Shown: in pieces, positions 46,306 through 57,037 of the stretch | Layout: the number at the start of each line of letters is the position of its first letter | How positions within the stretch are numbered: position 1 is the stretch's first letter | Assembly: GCF_902167145.1 (NCBI RefSeq) | Contig: NC_050097.1 | Coordinates: forward strand, 108,967,982 to 109,031,981 | DNA length: 64,000 nt | From: Zea mays | Lineage: Eukaryota > Streptophyta > Magnoliopsida > Poales > Poaceae | Direction: 5' to 3' | The notes under the pieces: model-generated | Database searches by the model: none | The model's input: the letters and a program-made list of their open reading frames with translations, nothing else | What the model was told of the DNA's origin: nothing | Program-made: the position numbers and the translations under genes

Positions 46306-46480
46306 GAAGGAAAATGCCATAATCATAATATTAGGTTCGAAATGAAGATAACATGGTTATAAACATCCCATAGATTTTGAAAGTTCATAAGGGTTACATC
46401 AATTAGGGGAAAGTACCTGTAAGCCTAGTCCAAAATCTGTCATTAACTAAGCTCGCGTAGGTTTCTATCCGCCTAAAGCA

Positions 46481-47368
46481 TCAAAGTGACTGATCAACCC
46501 TGAGTGGTGGAAGCGACACTAGATGCGGGTGAAGGGGCATCGCGGAGGTAGTCCCGTTGGCACCAGGGGCTGGTCCTAACTCCTCGGGAGCCTCTTCTCC
46601 CTCGCTTTCGGCCTCATTGGCCTCCATTTCCAAGTGGTGCATGTCCAGGTGGTCATTTACTTCTTCGAGTTCCCGCTGCACATCGTGGAGCTGGTTCTCC
46701 AAGACATCAATAGTGTTGTCTCGGATCTCCACCTGCTGCTCCAAGGTGGTAATGCGCTGGCTCAGCCTTTCCACCTGCAAATCCTTTTCCACCAACTCGG
46801 AGGAAAAGTCGACCACAAAGTCTTCTCGACTGTCGAGGGTGAGCTTGGTGGTTTGAGCGATGTTAGCAAGATGTGCCATAGCATCGCTCTGCTGGTCCTG
46901 AAGGTGGTACAATGCACTCATGCACTGAACAGTGACCCTCCCAACCAAGTCAGGATACATTGCCCACACATCCTTCACATGGCTCACACGGTTACACCAC
47001 ATGGGGTCGTCCTTCTTCTCAACAGGGAAGAGTCCCAAGGGGTGCATCACCATCTCCAGGGGATGGTAGCCACAGAAAGTTGTCAGAGTCTTCATGGCTG
47101 CCGCTTCAGTGGTGTCGTCCGTCCTAAATCCAACAGTCTTGGAGTCAAGAGAACGCCAACCCGGCTGAAGGGGATGAGCTTCCAAAGTCAGCCAGACTCG
47201 GCAATGAGGTACCCGATGCTCCTCATACAACTGCACCATGTACAAAGGGGGTGTAGGGTAACCGGCGGAGTTAAGCACTTCCCACAAGATGGAAAGAAAG
47301 CAATCATGAGAAAGGAAGTCAGAGCTGAAACGAGTGTCTCCTCCACTGGCGGGGGTGGGTGAATTCAT
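46481..47368 (-). CDS. Tekay upstream ORF (ORF0-like), 295 aa
   Basis: An intact 295-codon frame between the Tekay primer site and gag. It starts MNSPTPASGGDTRF. The N-terminal 140 residues are a globular, Trp/His/Cys-containing part (LWEVLNSAGYPTPPLYMVQL, GYHPLEMVMHPLGLF, WCNRVSHVKDVWAMYPDL). Residues about 175-250 form a clear heptad coiled coil (LQVERLSQRITTLEQQVEIR), followed by an acidic tail (NEAESEGEEAPEELG). I know no biochemical function. Similar extra ORFs upstream of gag have, as I recall, been described in rice elements such as RIRE3. It is notable for staying open while gag-pol around it is badly decayed. A splice donor-like site (46416) lies 65 bp after its stop. Confidence 0.75.
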   Translation of the reverse strand: MNSPTPASGGDTRFSSDFLSHDCFLSILWEVLNSAGYPTPPLYMVQLYEEHRVPHCRVWLTLEAHPLQPGWRSLDSKTVGFRTDDTTEAAAMKTLTTFCGYHPLEMVMHPLGLFPVEKKDDPMWCNRVSHVKDVWAMYPDLVGRVTVQCMSALYHLQDQQSDAMAHLANIAQTTKLTLDSREDFVVDFSSELVEKDLQVERLSQRITTLEQQVEIRDNTIDVLENQLHDVQRELEEVNDHLDMHHLEMEANEAESEGEEAPEELGPAPGANGTTSAMPLHPHLVSLPPLRVDQSL

Positions 47369-47733
47369 CTGCGGAAGGGTATCAAAGGTAAAGATTATGG
47401 TGGAAGGAAGAAAATAAAAGAGCCTGGATGGTTTTAAAAGGAAGCGGGTTAGCTCAATTTTTAATTCCTTTTAGTTTTTTATAATGCATGCATGCTGAAA
47501 TCAACGTCTCCTCTCCAAATAAAATAAAAGGGTGGTCCTAGGGCATCCTTCAAAAGCTAAGTACTGGCCCACAAGGCCTACTTACTTAGCCACCTATTTC
47601 CCCCTCTATTCCTAATGCCTTTCGTCCTAGGTCTAGCGATCTAGTCCTGATGATTCTTATCAGTTTCTAAGCAAGTTTTAGATTTTGAAAAATTGGTATT
47701 CGTGGTTAATTATCCTTCTCTGTGGTGGTATTT
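47369..47733 (-). other. Tekay 5' untranslated region
   Basis: Lies between the primer site and the upstream ORF, AT-rich. No open frame of note. Confidence 0.6.
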
Positions 47734-47745
47734 GCTCTGATACCA
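47734..47745 (-). other. Primer-binding site of the Tekay chromovirus, tRNA-iMet type
   Basis: TGGTATCAGAGC on the minus strand, two bases after the 5' LTR end. Confidence 0.92.
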
Positions 47746-47747
47746 GT

Positions 47748-49697
47748 TGTGGCGGAACCGCCCGAATTATTCCAGCTTAAATGCCTAAGTCACGCCTCGG
47801 GGCTATAACACACTTAAATCGGAATAACCCGTCAGTCCCTCAGATCTAGTCTGATAAAGCCACTTAACCAGGATCAAATACCACACTCTCACACGAAGGT
47901 GAGTCACCGAAGAAATACAATAAAACAAGAAACCTCAAATTAAAATACTGAATTATTACATAAATCGGAGTTTTTCAAGTTGCTGTTAAGAGTTCATAAA
48001 ATAAGATGCAGCGGATAATCGATGTCGTCGATAGCGAGGAAATGGGCAATGCCTAGCCAACTACTCCTCATGCTCCTCTCCTGCCGGAGCAGCATCCCAC
48101 TCGACCGTCCAACCCGGTGGCAGGGTGGTAGGCCAAGTCACACCATCAACCATATCCTGAAGCGTACCTGCAAAAATTATGCCACAAGCAAGGCTGAGTA
48201 TACTAATACTCAGCTAGACTTACCCGGTGTGAGGAATCTACTCCTCTATCTCTAGACCATGCAGCTGTTTGGCTGAGGGGTTTGGTTTGCCAAAAGCACT
48301 AGCTGTTTCTAAAATCAATTTTTAGCTTTTCAAATTCTAGCATCATTATCTTAGCTATGTTTGCTCCTTCCAAGCATACATGGTAACAAGCATTTAGTAC
48401 AATCAACAAATTATCTCATGTAACCTCATTTCACTTCTTACTCAATGTATTACAAGGGGTCAAGCTGTCTCATTAGCTGTGAGAAGCAGATGATTCAAAT
48501 CGAGTTTTTATCCTTGCAAGGTAAACCTAAACACACGACATGTCAGGGCACTCCGTCCCCACACATGTCAACCGTCCCCATCGATTCCCCGTTCGCGTCC
48601 AGGCCTCACCGCCTTGGCATAAAATGCTCCACTAACCCCGGCTGCCGTCGTGCAGTGACCGCACTTGTACCCACCATAGCTAGCATGGGAGACCCAGTCT
48701 CAGGTCACGTGAGGGATAAAGTCCGCGCCCGGCTTCACTCAGGTACTAGGTTTATCGGTTTCCATATTTCCCGACATGTGCTTAGTACGTTCAAAAGCTT
48801 GACTCAGGTATCCACACATTAATCCTTAATTCCTTTTTCCCATCTCATGGACAAGGCATCCTCCCTGGATCCAAGTCCATAGACTAACATAGGCCCCGTT
48901 ATCAAGATGAATACAATCAATTCCTAAACTCGCGCGAGTGCTAGAAAATCACTCGACTTCTACCGAGATCTTGATTAGCAAAGCAGCTACTCAACCTAGC
49001 ATACTAGTATCCATCTCAAAAAGGAATCCTAAGTTCTTGCAACTAGAGGTTTCAAGCAACTCCTACACTTAAGTGCACAATACAATCCTACAAGTATTAA
49101 GTGTAGTAAAGTAGCATATATAAATACTGTTATGCATAAAACCGGAGCTTGCCTTCAATAGCTAGGGCTGTGGGGAGATCCTCGATGGTAGCCTCGGGAG
49201 CTTGCTCCTGGTCTTCCTCTTGGACAGTTCCTTGCTCGGGGATGAGCACGTACTCTTCGTCAGCGAGATTACAATCTAATGAATGTAGTGAGTAAGATAC
49301 ATGCATAATATGATATGTGCTTTAGCAATAAAACTTTGATGGTGAATGATCCACTTAAATCAGATAGAGTTTAATCTTGCTACTAAAGATTTTTGGTGGT
49401 ATACTTAGTATTTTAGATCACACTCAGTTAATCTAAGTGGGTTTGAACTACAAGTTGTCTTAATAAATTTCCAAAACTTCTGTAAAAATTACAGTGGCTT
49501 CTTACTGGTGTATAATTCTCTGTCCTAAAATTTGGGGCTTAAAGAGTGAATAGTTCTCTCTCGATAAAATTATCAAACATTAGGGCAGAAGGGGTGTTTT
49601 GAACTACAACTACCTTTTAACAGTAGGTTATTCTCTAAGACTTATTTTTGCTAGTATTTAGATGTTATGACATGACTTTGTACAAACTTTTAGCCAC
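47748..49697 (-). repeat. Tekay 5' LTR, part proximal to the primer site
   Basis: 1,950 bp colinear with 14211-16160 of the 3' LTR. The break at GCCAC is the Zeon-B insertion; the uninterrupted site reads TTTAGCCACTAATATCC in the other LTR. Confidence 0.93.
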
Positions 49698-50384
49698 TGT
49701 TGGGGGCCTTCGACCTCCGAAGGTCGTCAAAAATGTGATTTAACGATGTTTCTGGAGTATAATACATGAATAGGTACCTTCGGACATGGACCCTTCGGAC
49801 ATGAGTCAAAATCACAATGCGAAGAAGCACAAGGGAAACAAAGGATGGAACAGAGCCGAAGCTGTACGCAAGGGAGCTTCGGCATGTTGACAGGAAAAAG
49901 GAAACCGACTTAAAGGGGAAAGGGCCATCTAGACCCCGATGAATTACTATAGAGTTATTAACAAATGTAAAGGGTCTGGATGTAATTTTACATGGGCTGC
50001 GTCCCGTGCCTATAAATAGATGAACAGTACTCCCGTACTGTTCACGCTGACTTGGCATTTGCTTTGGCATCACGCTCGTACGTTTACTGTCTATCAAGCC
50101 GAAGGTACTAAATGTAATTCAATATTGTTTTTATTTTCTCATGATAATATAATGAAGATGAGTTGATAATGTTATATGACTGTTTATGTTATCTCTTGTA
50201 TTTTACACACTTCCTTCTATTACCTTCATACCTTCGATGTTCGAAGGTATGTCCTTCATAACCTTCGTCTGAAGATCATTATATCCTAAGGGAAATAATG
50301 TTTCAAAGGACGAAGGGCGTTAATATCTAACATTTTATGTTGCCTTGTTCTTGATTCATAGTATTTGAGAACAAGTCCCCAACA
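49698..50384 (+). repeat. 5' LTR of Zeon-B
   Basis: 687 bp, TGTTGGGGG...CCAACA, with TATAAATA at 50011-50018. A TTGGCGCCCACCTCCGG primer site follows from 50385. Confidence 0.95.
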
Positions 50385-50443
50385 TTGGCGCCCACCTCCG
50401 GTGAACCCTTTTCGACCACCTTCGGCTAGCATCGACCTTCGTC

Positions 50444-51970
50444 ATGCCGCCAAAGAAAGTTTCAGCAACAGGGGCTGCCGCTCTGCAGCCGCTGGACCCG
50501 AACCAGGAGACCCTTTCTCTTCGGGAGGCCCAAAGCCAGAAGAGGAAGGCCATCAGTCCAACGCCTCAGGAGGACGACTTGGACCAAGAAATCAGGAATA
50601 TGGAGATGCTGCATCAACAAGTGCAAAGGAAGAAAGAAAAGATGGCCCGGCTAGCTGACCTACAAAGGCAGATAGACGAAGCCTCTGAAGAAGTTCGTCA
50701 TCTTACGCAAGATGAGCAGAACCGGAGGCCCCAGTACAGAGAGCTTTACCAAGAGGGCTTCGTCAACGAGGATGACTGGTATGAAGATTTTCATCATGGA
50801 AATTTTGCTTTTGATGATGCTTCTCCTCTGTCAGCAGAACTGCAGGCTACACCTTGGCCCCTGTCTTACAAACCACCCCAGCTCCCAATGTATGACGGAC
50901 ATTCAGATCCGAAGCAATTTCTGATGAGCTACGAAGCAACCATATCTTCATATGGTGGCAATACTGCAGTCATGGCGAAATCTTTCGTCATGGCAGTCAA
51001 AAATGTTGCACAGACCTGGTACTCTTCTCTTCGGCCAGGAACAATTACATCATGGCAAAAGCTGAAGGACATGCTCATCACCAGCTTCCAAGGGTTTCAG
51101 ACGAAGCCGATCACCGCTCAAGCTTTGTTCCAGTGTACTCAGGATCATGAAGAATACCTTCAGGCGTATGTCCGAAGGTTCTTACAACTGAGGGCACAGG
51201 CGCCAACTGTGCCTAATGAAATTGTTATTGAGGCCATGATTAAGGGGCTTCGGCCAGGACCTACAGCCCAATACTTCACCAGGAAACCCCCTCAGACCCT
51301 GGAGAAATTGCTTCAGAAGATGGATGAATATATCCGAGCAGATAATGATTTTCGACAAAGAAGGGAGGAAGCTTACAGGTTCTCCGAAATGACCAGGGGC
51401 TTCGGAGGGAGAATCCACCCTAGGCACATCAGATCTATCCACTCTACTCAGAATGACGACAGGGGAAGTCAGCAATAGAGGCCGCAATATTCCTCCCAGG
51501 CTTCGGGGCAACAACAGAACTATCCCCGGCCCCCAGCTCCAAGGGGCAGAGGCGCCAGGGGCTTCGGAGGAAGGTTTGGGGATCAGCCCAGGAAAAATTA
51601 TTGCCTATTCTGCGGTGAGGACAAGGGCCATACTACCAGGATGTGCCATGTCACCATCCAGAAACAGAAAGAGATAGCAGAAGCTGCAGCCCAACAGAGC
51701 CAGCCGAAGCAGGTTATGCATACTGCTTCGTACCACTCACCGTACATTCCAGAGTATGTGGGTAATCATCCTGCAGTTTCTGTTGCTTCGGCAAGCCAAC
51801 CTCAGGCATCTTGGCAACAGCCTCCACCTCCACCACCAATACAACCCGCTTATCACCAAGGCCAGCAGCCAGAAGGGAGCCATCACACTCACCAGCAGCG
51901 AGACTTTAGGGAGCAGTTTGAAGCTCGCACAGTCAACAGTACTGTGCCAGAATCGAAGCACATCTACTAA
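50444..51970 (+). pseudogene. gag: Zeon-B gag with one in-frame TAG
   Basis: Starts ATGCCGCCAAAG and is colinear with the Zeon-A gag to the common ending ESKHIY. A single TAG at 51476-51478 separates the gag core from the zinc knuckle (CLFCGEDKGHTTRMC, about 51602). Zeon-A has CAG here. If translated as is, the product is 344 residues and lacks the knuckle. No frameshift. Confidence 0.92.
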
Positions 51971-52184
51971 GACATATCCTACCTCTGAAATAGTTTTTAC
52001 ATTTGTTATCATTTACCTTTTCCAATAAAGAACAATTATTGAAAGTTGAGTTCTTTTGTTGATTTCAATTTCTTGTAATAGCTTCGTCATTATCATAATG
52101 TAATATACCTTTCTCATAAATCGACGAAGTTCCAAAAGTTTTGACGAAGCAACAAAAGTCGTTCTTAAGGGAACACAGCGTAAG

Positions 52185-52420
52185 TTTTCTGCTCAAAAGT
52201 CGTTCCAAAGGGAATGCAGAGCTTACAGCGAAAAATAAACGCTGATACCGCCGAAATAAAAGGCGAAGAAGCTCCTAAGGGAGGCTTACAGCGAAAAATA
52301 AACGCTGATACCGCCGAAATAAAAGGCGAAGAAGCTCCTAAGGGAGGCTTACAGCGAAAAGTCAACGCTGATACACCGAAAAATAAACGGTGAAGCCGAA
52401 AAATAAATGGCAAGGAGACT
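52185..52420 (+). repeat. Tandem repeats in Zeon-B
   Basis: About two and a half copies of a 63-bp unit (GCTTACAGCGAAAAATAAAC... GAAGAAGCTCCTAAGGGAG), close in sequence to the 64-bp unit of Zeon-A. The rest of 51971-52891 shows no gene. Confidence 0.87.
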
Positions 52421-52891
52421 GTATTCTACTGTGGGAATGTGTGTGTATCTTTGGCACAAATATCATCATTGCATATCATAGCATCATCACATCATTCGCA
52501 TAAACATGACATCATACATCATATTGCATCAATGGCACAAGAAGGGAATACAATGTTAACCTTCGGAAATTGTTTTCGAAGAAATTGTGCCAAGGCACAA
52601 AATAAAGTCTGAAGAAGAGCAGTTTCGTCAACTTTAGTATCGGAGGAAATCTATTGCTTGCGAAGCATAATATTTTCACGAATATGGATATTCTTTACGA
52701 AGCATGAAAAGAAGGGAAGATGTTTTTTCGCCAAAGGCTCAAAAACGGTATGTATGTAAAGTTTCATGCATCACAAAGAACTGAATTACAAACAACTTAT
52801 ATATATATATATTACTTACAAAACTATAGAATTTTACACACTTTGTTTAGCAAATGTTACATCAGTACTCCGAATGTTTTTACAACAATAG

Positions 52892-55800
52892 CTAGTCTTC
52901 TTTTAGAACTACTTCCGCAGCTTCATTTAGTAGTTGAGTTACAACTTTGTCCATAATAGCTTCGGCCATCTTAATGATTTTTCATCTTCACTTTTTGCTT
53001 TGGGGTTCGTTTGTGACTCAAAGGGCTCCGGGGGAGGAGATAAGTCGGCTGCAATACAAAACAAGAATAAACCCGAAGTCACAAGAATAAAACATAAAGT
53101 CAAAAGCAGTTAGACAATACCTATCTGCCTTTCAAGTTCTGCAGCTTTTTCAACTGCCTTTGCTGCTTCTCTAGCATCGTGGGTATCTTTTTCACTCTGC
53201 TTTATAATTTCGTGGGACATCTCTCGGCCACCATTTTCCCAGATATCGGTAAAAAACTTTCCGCCAACTAGGCTTGCCTCAGCCAAAGGGTCTTTCGTAT
53301 CTTCGATAGAAAACGCAGCTTCGGCTTGAGCCAGAATATTCATGTGCTCGCATCCTGCCTTCTCTAAGAAAGCCGCAATTCCCCTGGCACCTGAGAAGGC
53401 GCAGACATCTCCATGGCCACTCAAAACTTCCTCAAAGGCTTCGGCTTCGCCCTTGATCCATTCGATTGGACCTTCGGGATCGCCTACTACGAAGTTGTCC
53501 TCATTTGAGTATGCACCAATTTTGGCGAAGCTGGTTTTTATCTTTTCTACGCATGCCATAGATTTTTCATAGCATCTCTCTTTTGAAGAACGAAGCTCCA
53601 CAACTGTTTTCTCCCAGTGATTTTTCCAATATTCACTGGCGTCTCGGTCAGCTTCGGCAACGACACATTTTAATTTTTCTTCTGCAAGCTATTTCCGAAG
53701 ATCTTCAATTTCGCGCTTCTGGGTCTCAAATTGGGCTTTCGAAGTAGCCTCGTCTTCTTTTATCTTGCTTATCAGTGAGTTTAATATTTTGTCTTTTTCA
53801 AGACCTTCGTTCCTTAGCTCAATTACTTCGGAACGAAGGTTATTCAAGGCCATGGTATATCCCTCGTCTTTGGCGCTTTTTTGCGCCCTGAGGGCGTTGC
53901 TAAGAATAAGGCCCTGCAAAAGAAGTGTGGTATTAAGTATAAGCAAACGAAAAACATCTTGTTTTTAAACACAAAGATCTTGTCCTCTCACCTTTAAGCT
54001 GTTGTACGCTAAGCTGTCGGCCAATTCATCTTTTGATAGCACTGAGAGCCCGTTTTCTAGCGTTGGGAATCCGAAGCTTCTTCCCATCTCTCGGCAGACA
54101 GAGATCTCCTTGCTATCTAGGAGACAGTATAAGAAGTCTTCTTCTCCACTGCCATTGAAAATCAATACCCCCTTCGGATATTTCAATTTTTGGGCATAGA
54201 ACTGAGCCTCTTGTTTTTCTTTTTCAGTCAACTATTTCCCCGAAGCATGTCGTAAAGTATAATTGAGAGCTTTGGAAAATGCTTCGGGGGTGGCAGTGCT
54301 AGTTTCTTCAGCCAAAATTTGTTCTGATGCTTCTGTTTCTTTTTCTATGGTTCCCAAGGATTTCACCTTGGCGGGCTCTGAAGGCCCAGCTTCAGTTTCA
54401 GCTTGGTGCTTTGTAGCTCCGGCATCAGAGGCTGTTGTCTCGATTTGCGCTTCGGGAGCTTCGACAATTTTCTTTGGTATGGTGCTCGAAGACTTTATTG
54501 TCTCCAATACATCCAGAACGTTAACCATCCTTTTTCTTTTGGGGGTCACTGCTGGACCTTTTTGGGTTTTTGGCACTTCAACTTCAGCCGAAGGACTTAA
54601 AATTTCTGATGTTTTTGTCCCTTCAGCTCTCGACCCTTCAATTTTATCAGCCTTCGGCGTTGCAGCCGGCTCTTCATTCTTTTGTGTAAGAGCAGGTCCT
54701 TTGGCTTCAATAGCCATAGAGGTCTCACCACCAAAGTCGGGCACTGAGGCCGGTTCGATGAAGCGCGGTCGGTGAGTAAGGACCTTCACCCTCTTCCTCT
54801 TTGGCGCGGCCTCACTTAGAGTAACTGAAGCATCTCCTTTTCCAGAAGTGGCACTTTTTCTCTTTTGCCCTTTCAGCGGGTAGCGATAATCAGGGTACAT
54901 AAACCCAATAGCATCGAAAACTCTATTCAACCTTTTCTTCTTCCGGTTTCCGAAGGTCACAGGCAGCGCGTTATCCTCTGCCTTTGAATATGGTCCAAGA
55001 AGTTCGTCGCTTGTAGCTTCGATGCATTTTAGCCAATCATCATCTGGTTCAATAAACTTACCCTCGTATCTGAAGGTATATTTCAATCTAACCAGTCCGC
55101 CTTCGTCAGTTTTATTGATAGTTTCCTTTGGCATTTCCCATTGCTCTACAAGCGGCCACACTCTGAAGGCTATGTGCTCCTGGACCAAATCCCTCGTCCC
55201 GATGAAACAACATACTGTGCCGAAGGCCTTTTGGCATTTTTTGGCTGCTTCATCAATTTCCACCTTCGGTTTCCGAAGGCCGAAGCGCTGCCAGATAGGG
55301 CGCATGATAATATCTTTAATGTCCTCTCGAGCTTTTAAGTCATTTTTCACGTAAAACCATTCCTTCATCCAGTCCCCAGGCCATCTTTTCCGGAAGGTTG
55401 GCACGGGGCAGCTCGAGCCAGAACTAGCGAAGAAGCTATAGCACAACCAAAGTTGTTATGATATTGCTCTTTGCCTCAGGGTTTCGTCTCATAAAGCAGT
55501 TCATGCATATTGCAGAAACTTTTTGCATTTGGCTCCAAGCCTTGGCTTCTCACGACCCAGACGAAGATTCCCATTCTTATAATCGCTTCAGGCGTAATTT
55601 GATGAAGGTAAACCTGATAGATCTTTAAAACCTCAACCACAAATTTGCTTAAGGGGAAACGAAGCCCAGCTTTAAAAAAGCTTCGGAAGATCACGACTTC
55701 ATTCTCTTCGGGAGTAGGCACAGTCCTCTCTCTGTCATCGGCCCTCACAGTAGACATGTCTCGAAAGTATCTTCCCCTCATGTTATCGAGATGATTCTGT

Positions 55801-56037
55801 TTAATACTCGATTTTCCGAAGACTGCATGACTAGGTCGCCACGGTCGATCTTCGGAGTCTTCACCTACTTTCTATATCATAGCTGTCACTTTCACCAGTA
55901 TCTTCAGATAAACCTTCTAAAATCTTCCTAGTGATCTTCTCTGTGTTCGTCTTTGCTATCGATTCAATAAACCCAAGATTCTTCTCTTCAGAAAGGCTCA
56001 GCTTTGCTTCGGCGACAGCTTTGTTATCTTGAGACAT
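52892..56037 (-). pseudogene. Zeon-B antisense gene (aORF), three exons, decayed
   Basis: Colinear with the Zeon-A antisense gene. ATG is at 56037. Exon borders are retained: exon 1 to 53992 (AAAG/GTGAGAG), exon 2 53913-53121 (TTGCAG/GG...ATAG/GTATTG), exon 3 53048-52892 (TTGCAG/CC). The Transposase_28-like region (VVIFRSFFKAGLRFPLSKF, LHQITPEAIIRMGIFVWVV), the KRKRMVNVLDVLETIK motif, and the coiled-coil exon are clear. Damage: a small insertion and frameshift near 55865, TGG to TGA near 55476, a frame change near 55446, TAG at 54232, CAG to TAG near 53689, and a frameshift in exon 3. 404 codons are open at 55446-54232. Confidence 0.85.
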
Positions 56038-56182
56038 CTTCGGAAATGTCGAAAACGTGCTTTTAAGGCCGAAGCTAAAAAGTCTAAAAAGCCAGGCAAG
56101 CGTTGGTGTCCAAGAGCTAAAGTATTGAGAAAGCAAGGGCAGATGGCAAGAAAGCGTGCCAAGTGTACCCGCAGTGCGCTCT

Positions 56183-56190
56183 TATTTATA
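56183..56190 (-). promoter_or_regulatory. TATA box of the Zeon-B antisense gene
   Basis: TATAAATA on the minus strand, about 150 bp upstream of the antisense ATG. It is conserved in position with Zeon-A. Confidence 0.65.
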
Positions 56191-56345
56191 CGCCCAGTGC
56201 GTTGCAAGTGGGAGGGCCCCGCCTGTCATTGACTGTTGCTATTCTAGCAAAGAGAAGGTGTTTATTCGGACCTTCGGCTTAAGGCCTTCATCCATATCGC
56301 AATTTGAATTTACCATTCTAACAAATTAATATTGCGAGGGGCTAC

Positions 56346-57032
56346 TGTTGGGGGCCTTCGACCTCCGAAGGTCCTAAAAAATGTGATTTAACGATGTTTC
56401 TAGAGTATAATACATGAATAGGTACCTTCGGACATGGACCCTTCGGACATGAGTCAAAATCATAATGCGAAGAAGCACAAGGGAAACGGAGGATGGAACA
56501 GAGCCGAAGCTGTATGCAAGGGAGCTTCGGCATGTTGACAGGAAAAAGGAAACCGACTTAAAGGGGAAAGGGCCATCTAGACCCCGATGAATTACTATAG
56601 AGTTATTAACAAATGTAAAGGGTCTGGATGTAATTTTACATGGGCTGCGTCCCGTGCCTATAAATAGATGAACAGTACTCCCGTACTGTTCATGCTGACT
56701 TGGCATTTGCTTTGGCATCACGCTCGTACGTTTACTGTCTATCAAGTCGAAGGTACTAAATGTAATTCAATATTGTTTTTATTTTCTCATGATAATATAA
56801 TGAAGATGAGTTGATAATGCTATATGACTGTTTATGTTATCTCTTGTATTTTACACACTTCCTTCTATTACCTTCATACCTTCGATGTTCGAAGGTATGT
56901 CCTTCATAACCTTCGTCTGAAGATCATTATATCCTAAGAGAAATAACGTTTCGAAGGACGAAGGGCGTTAATATCTAACATTTTATGTTGCCTTGTTCTT
57001 GATTCATAGTATTTGAGAACAAATCCCCAACA
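56346..57032 (+). repeat. 3' LTR of Zeon-B
   Basis: 687 bp, preceded by the purine tract GCGAGGGGCTAC (56334-56345) and followed by TSD GCCAC. Confidence 0.95.
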
Positions 57033-57037
57033 GCCAC

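Larger units (their letters stand above)
31221..46416 (-). other. Probable Tekay leader intron, enlarged by the Huck insertion
   Basis: On the minus strand ACAG/GTACTTTCC (donor at 46416) follows the upstream ORF, and CTGTTTTCAG/ATGG (acceptor at 31221) directly precedes the gag ATG. Without the 15-kb Huck element and one GAAGG the intron would be about 176 bp. This is inferred from splice consensus only; no transcript evidence is available here. Confidence 0.5.
49698..57032 (+). mobile_element. Zeon/Cinful-like element, copy B, complete but decayed
   Basis: 7,335 bp, LTRs 687 bp each with about 14 differences (2.0 percent), perfect TSD GCCAC (49693-49697 and 57033-57037). Organisation matches Zeon-A: gag on plus, repeats, then an antisense three-exon gene. 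Both genes carry stops. It is inserted in the Tekay 5' LTR between promoter and primer site. Confidence 0.94.

Noticed and set aside
46634..47362. 242-codon plus-strand frame opposite the Tekay upstream ORF
   Set aside because: Mirror of the minus-strand ORF, which has the better start, coiled-coil periodicity and a place between primer site and gag.
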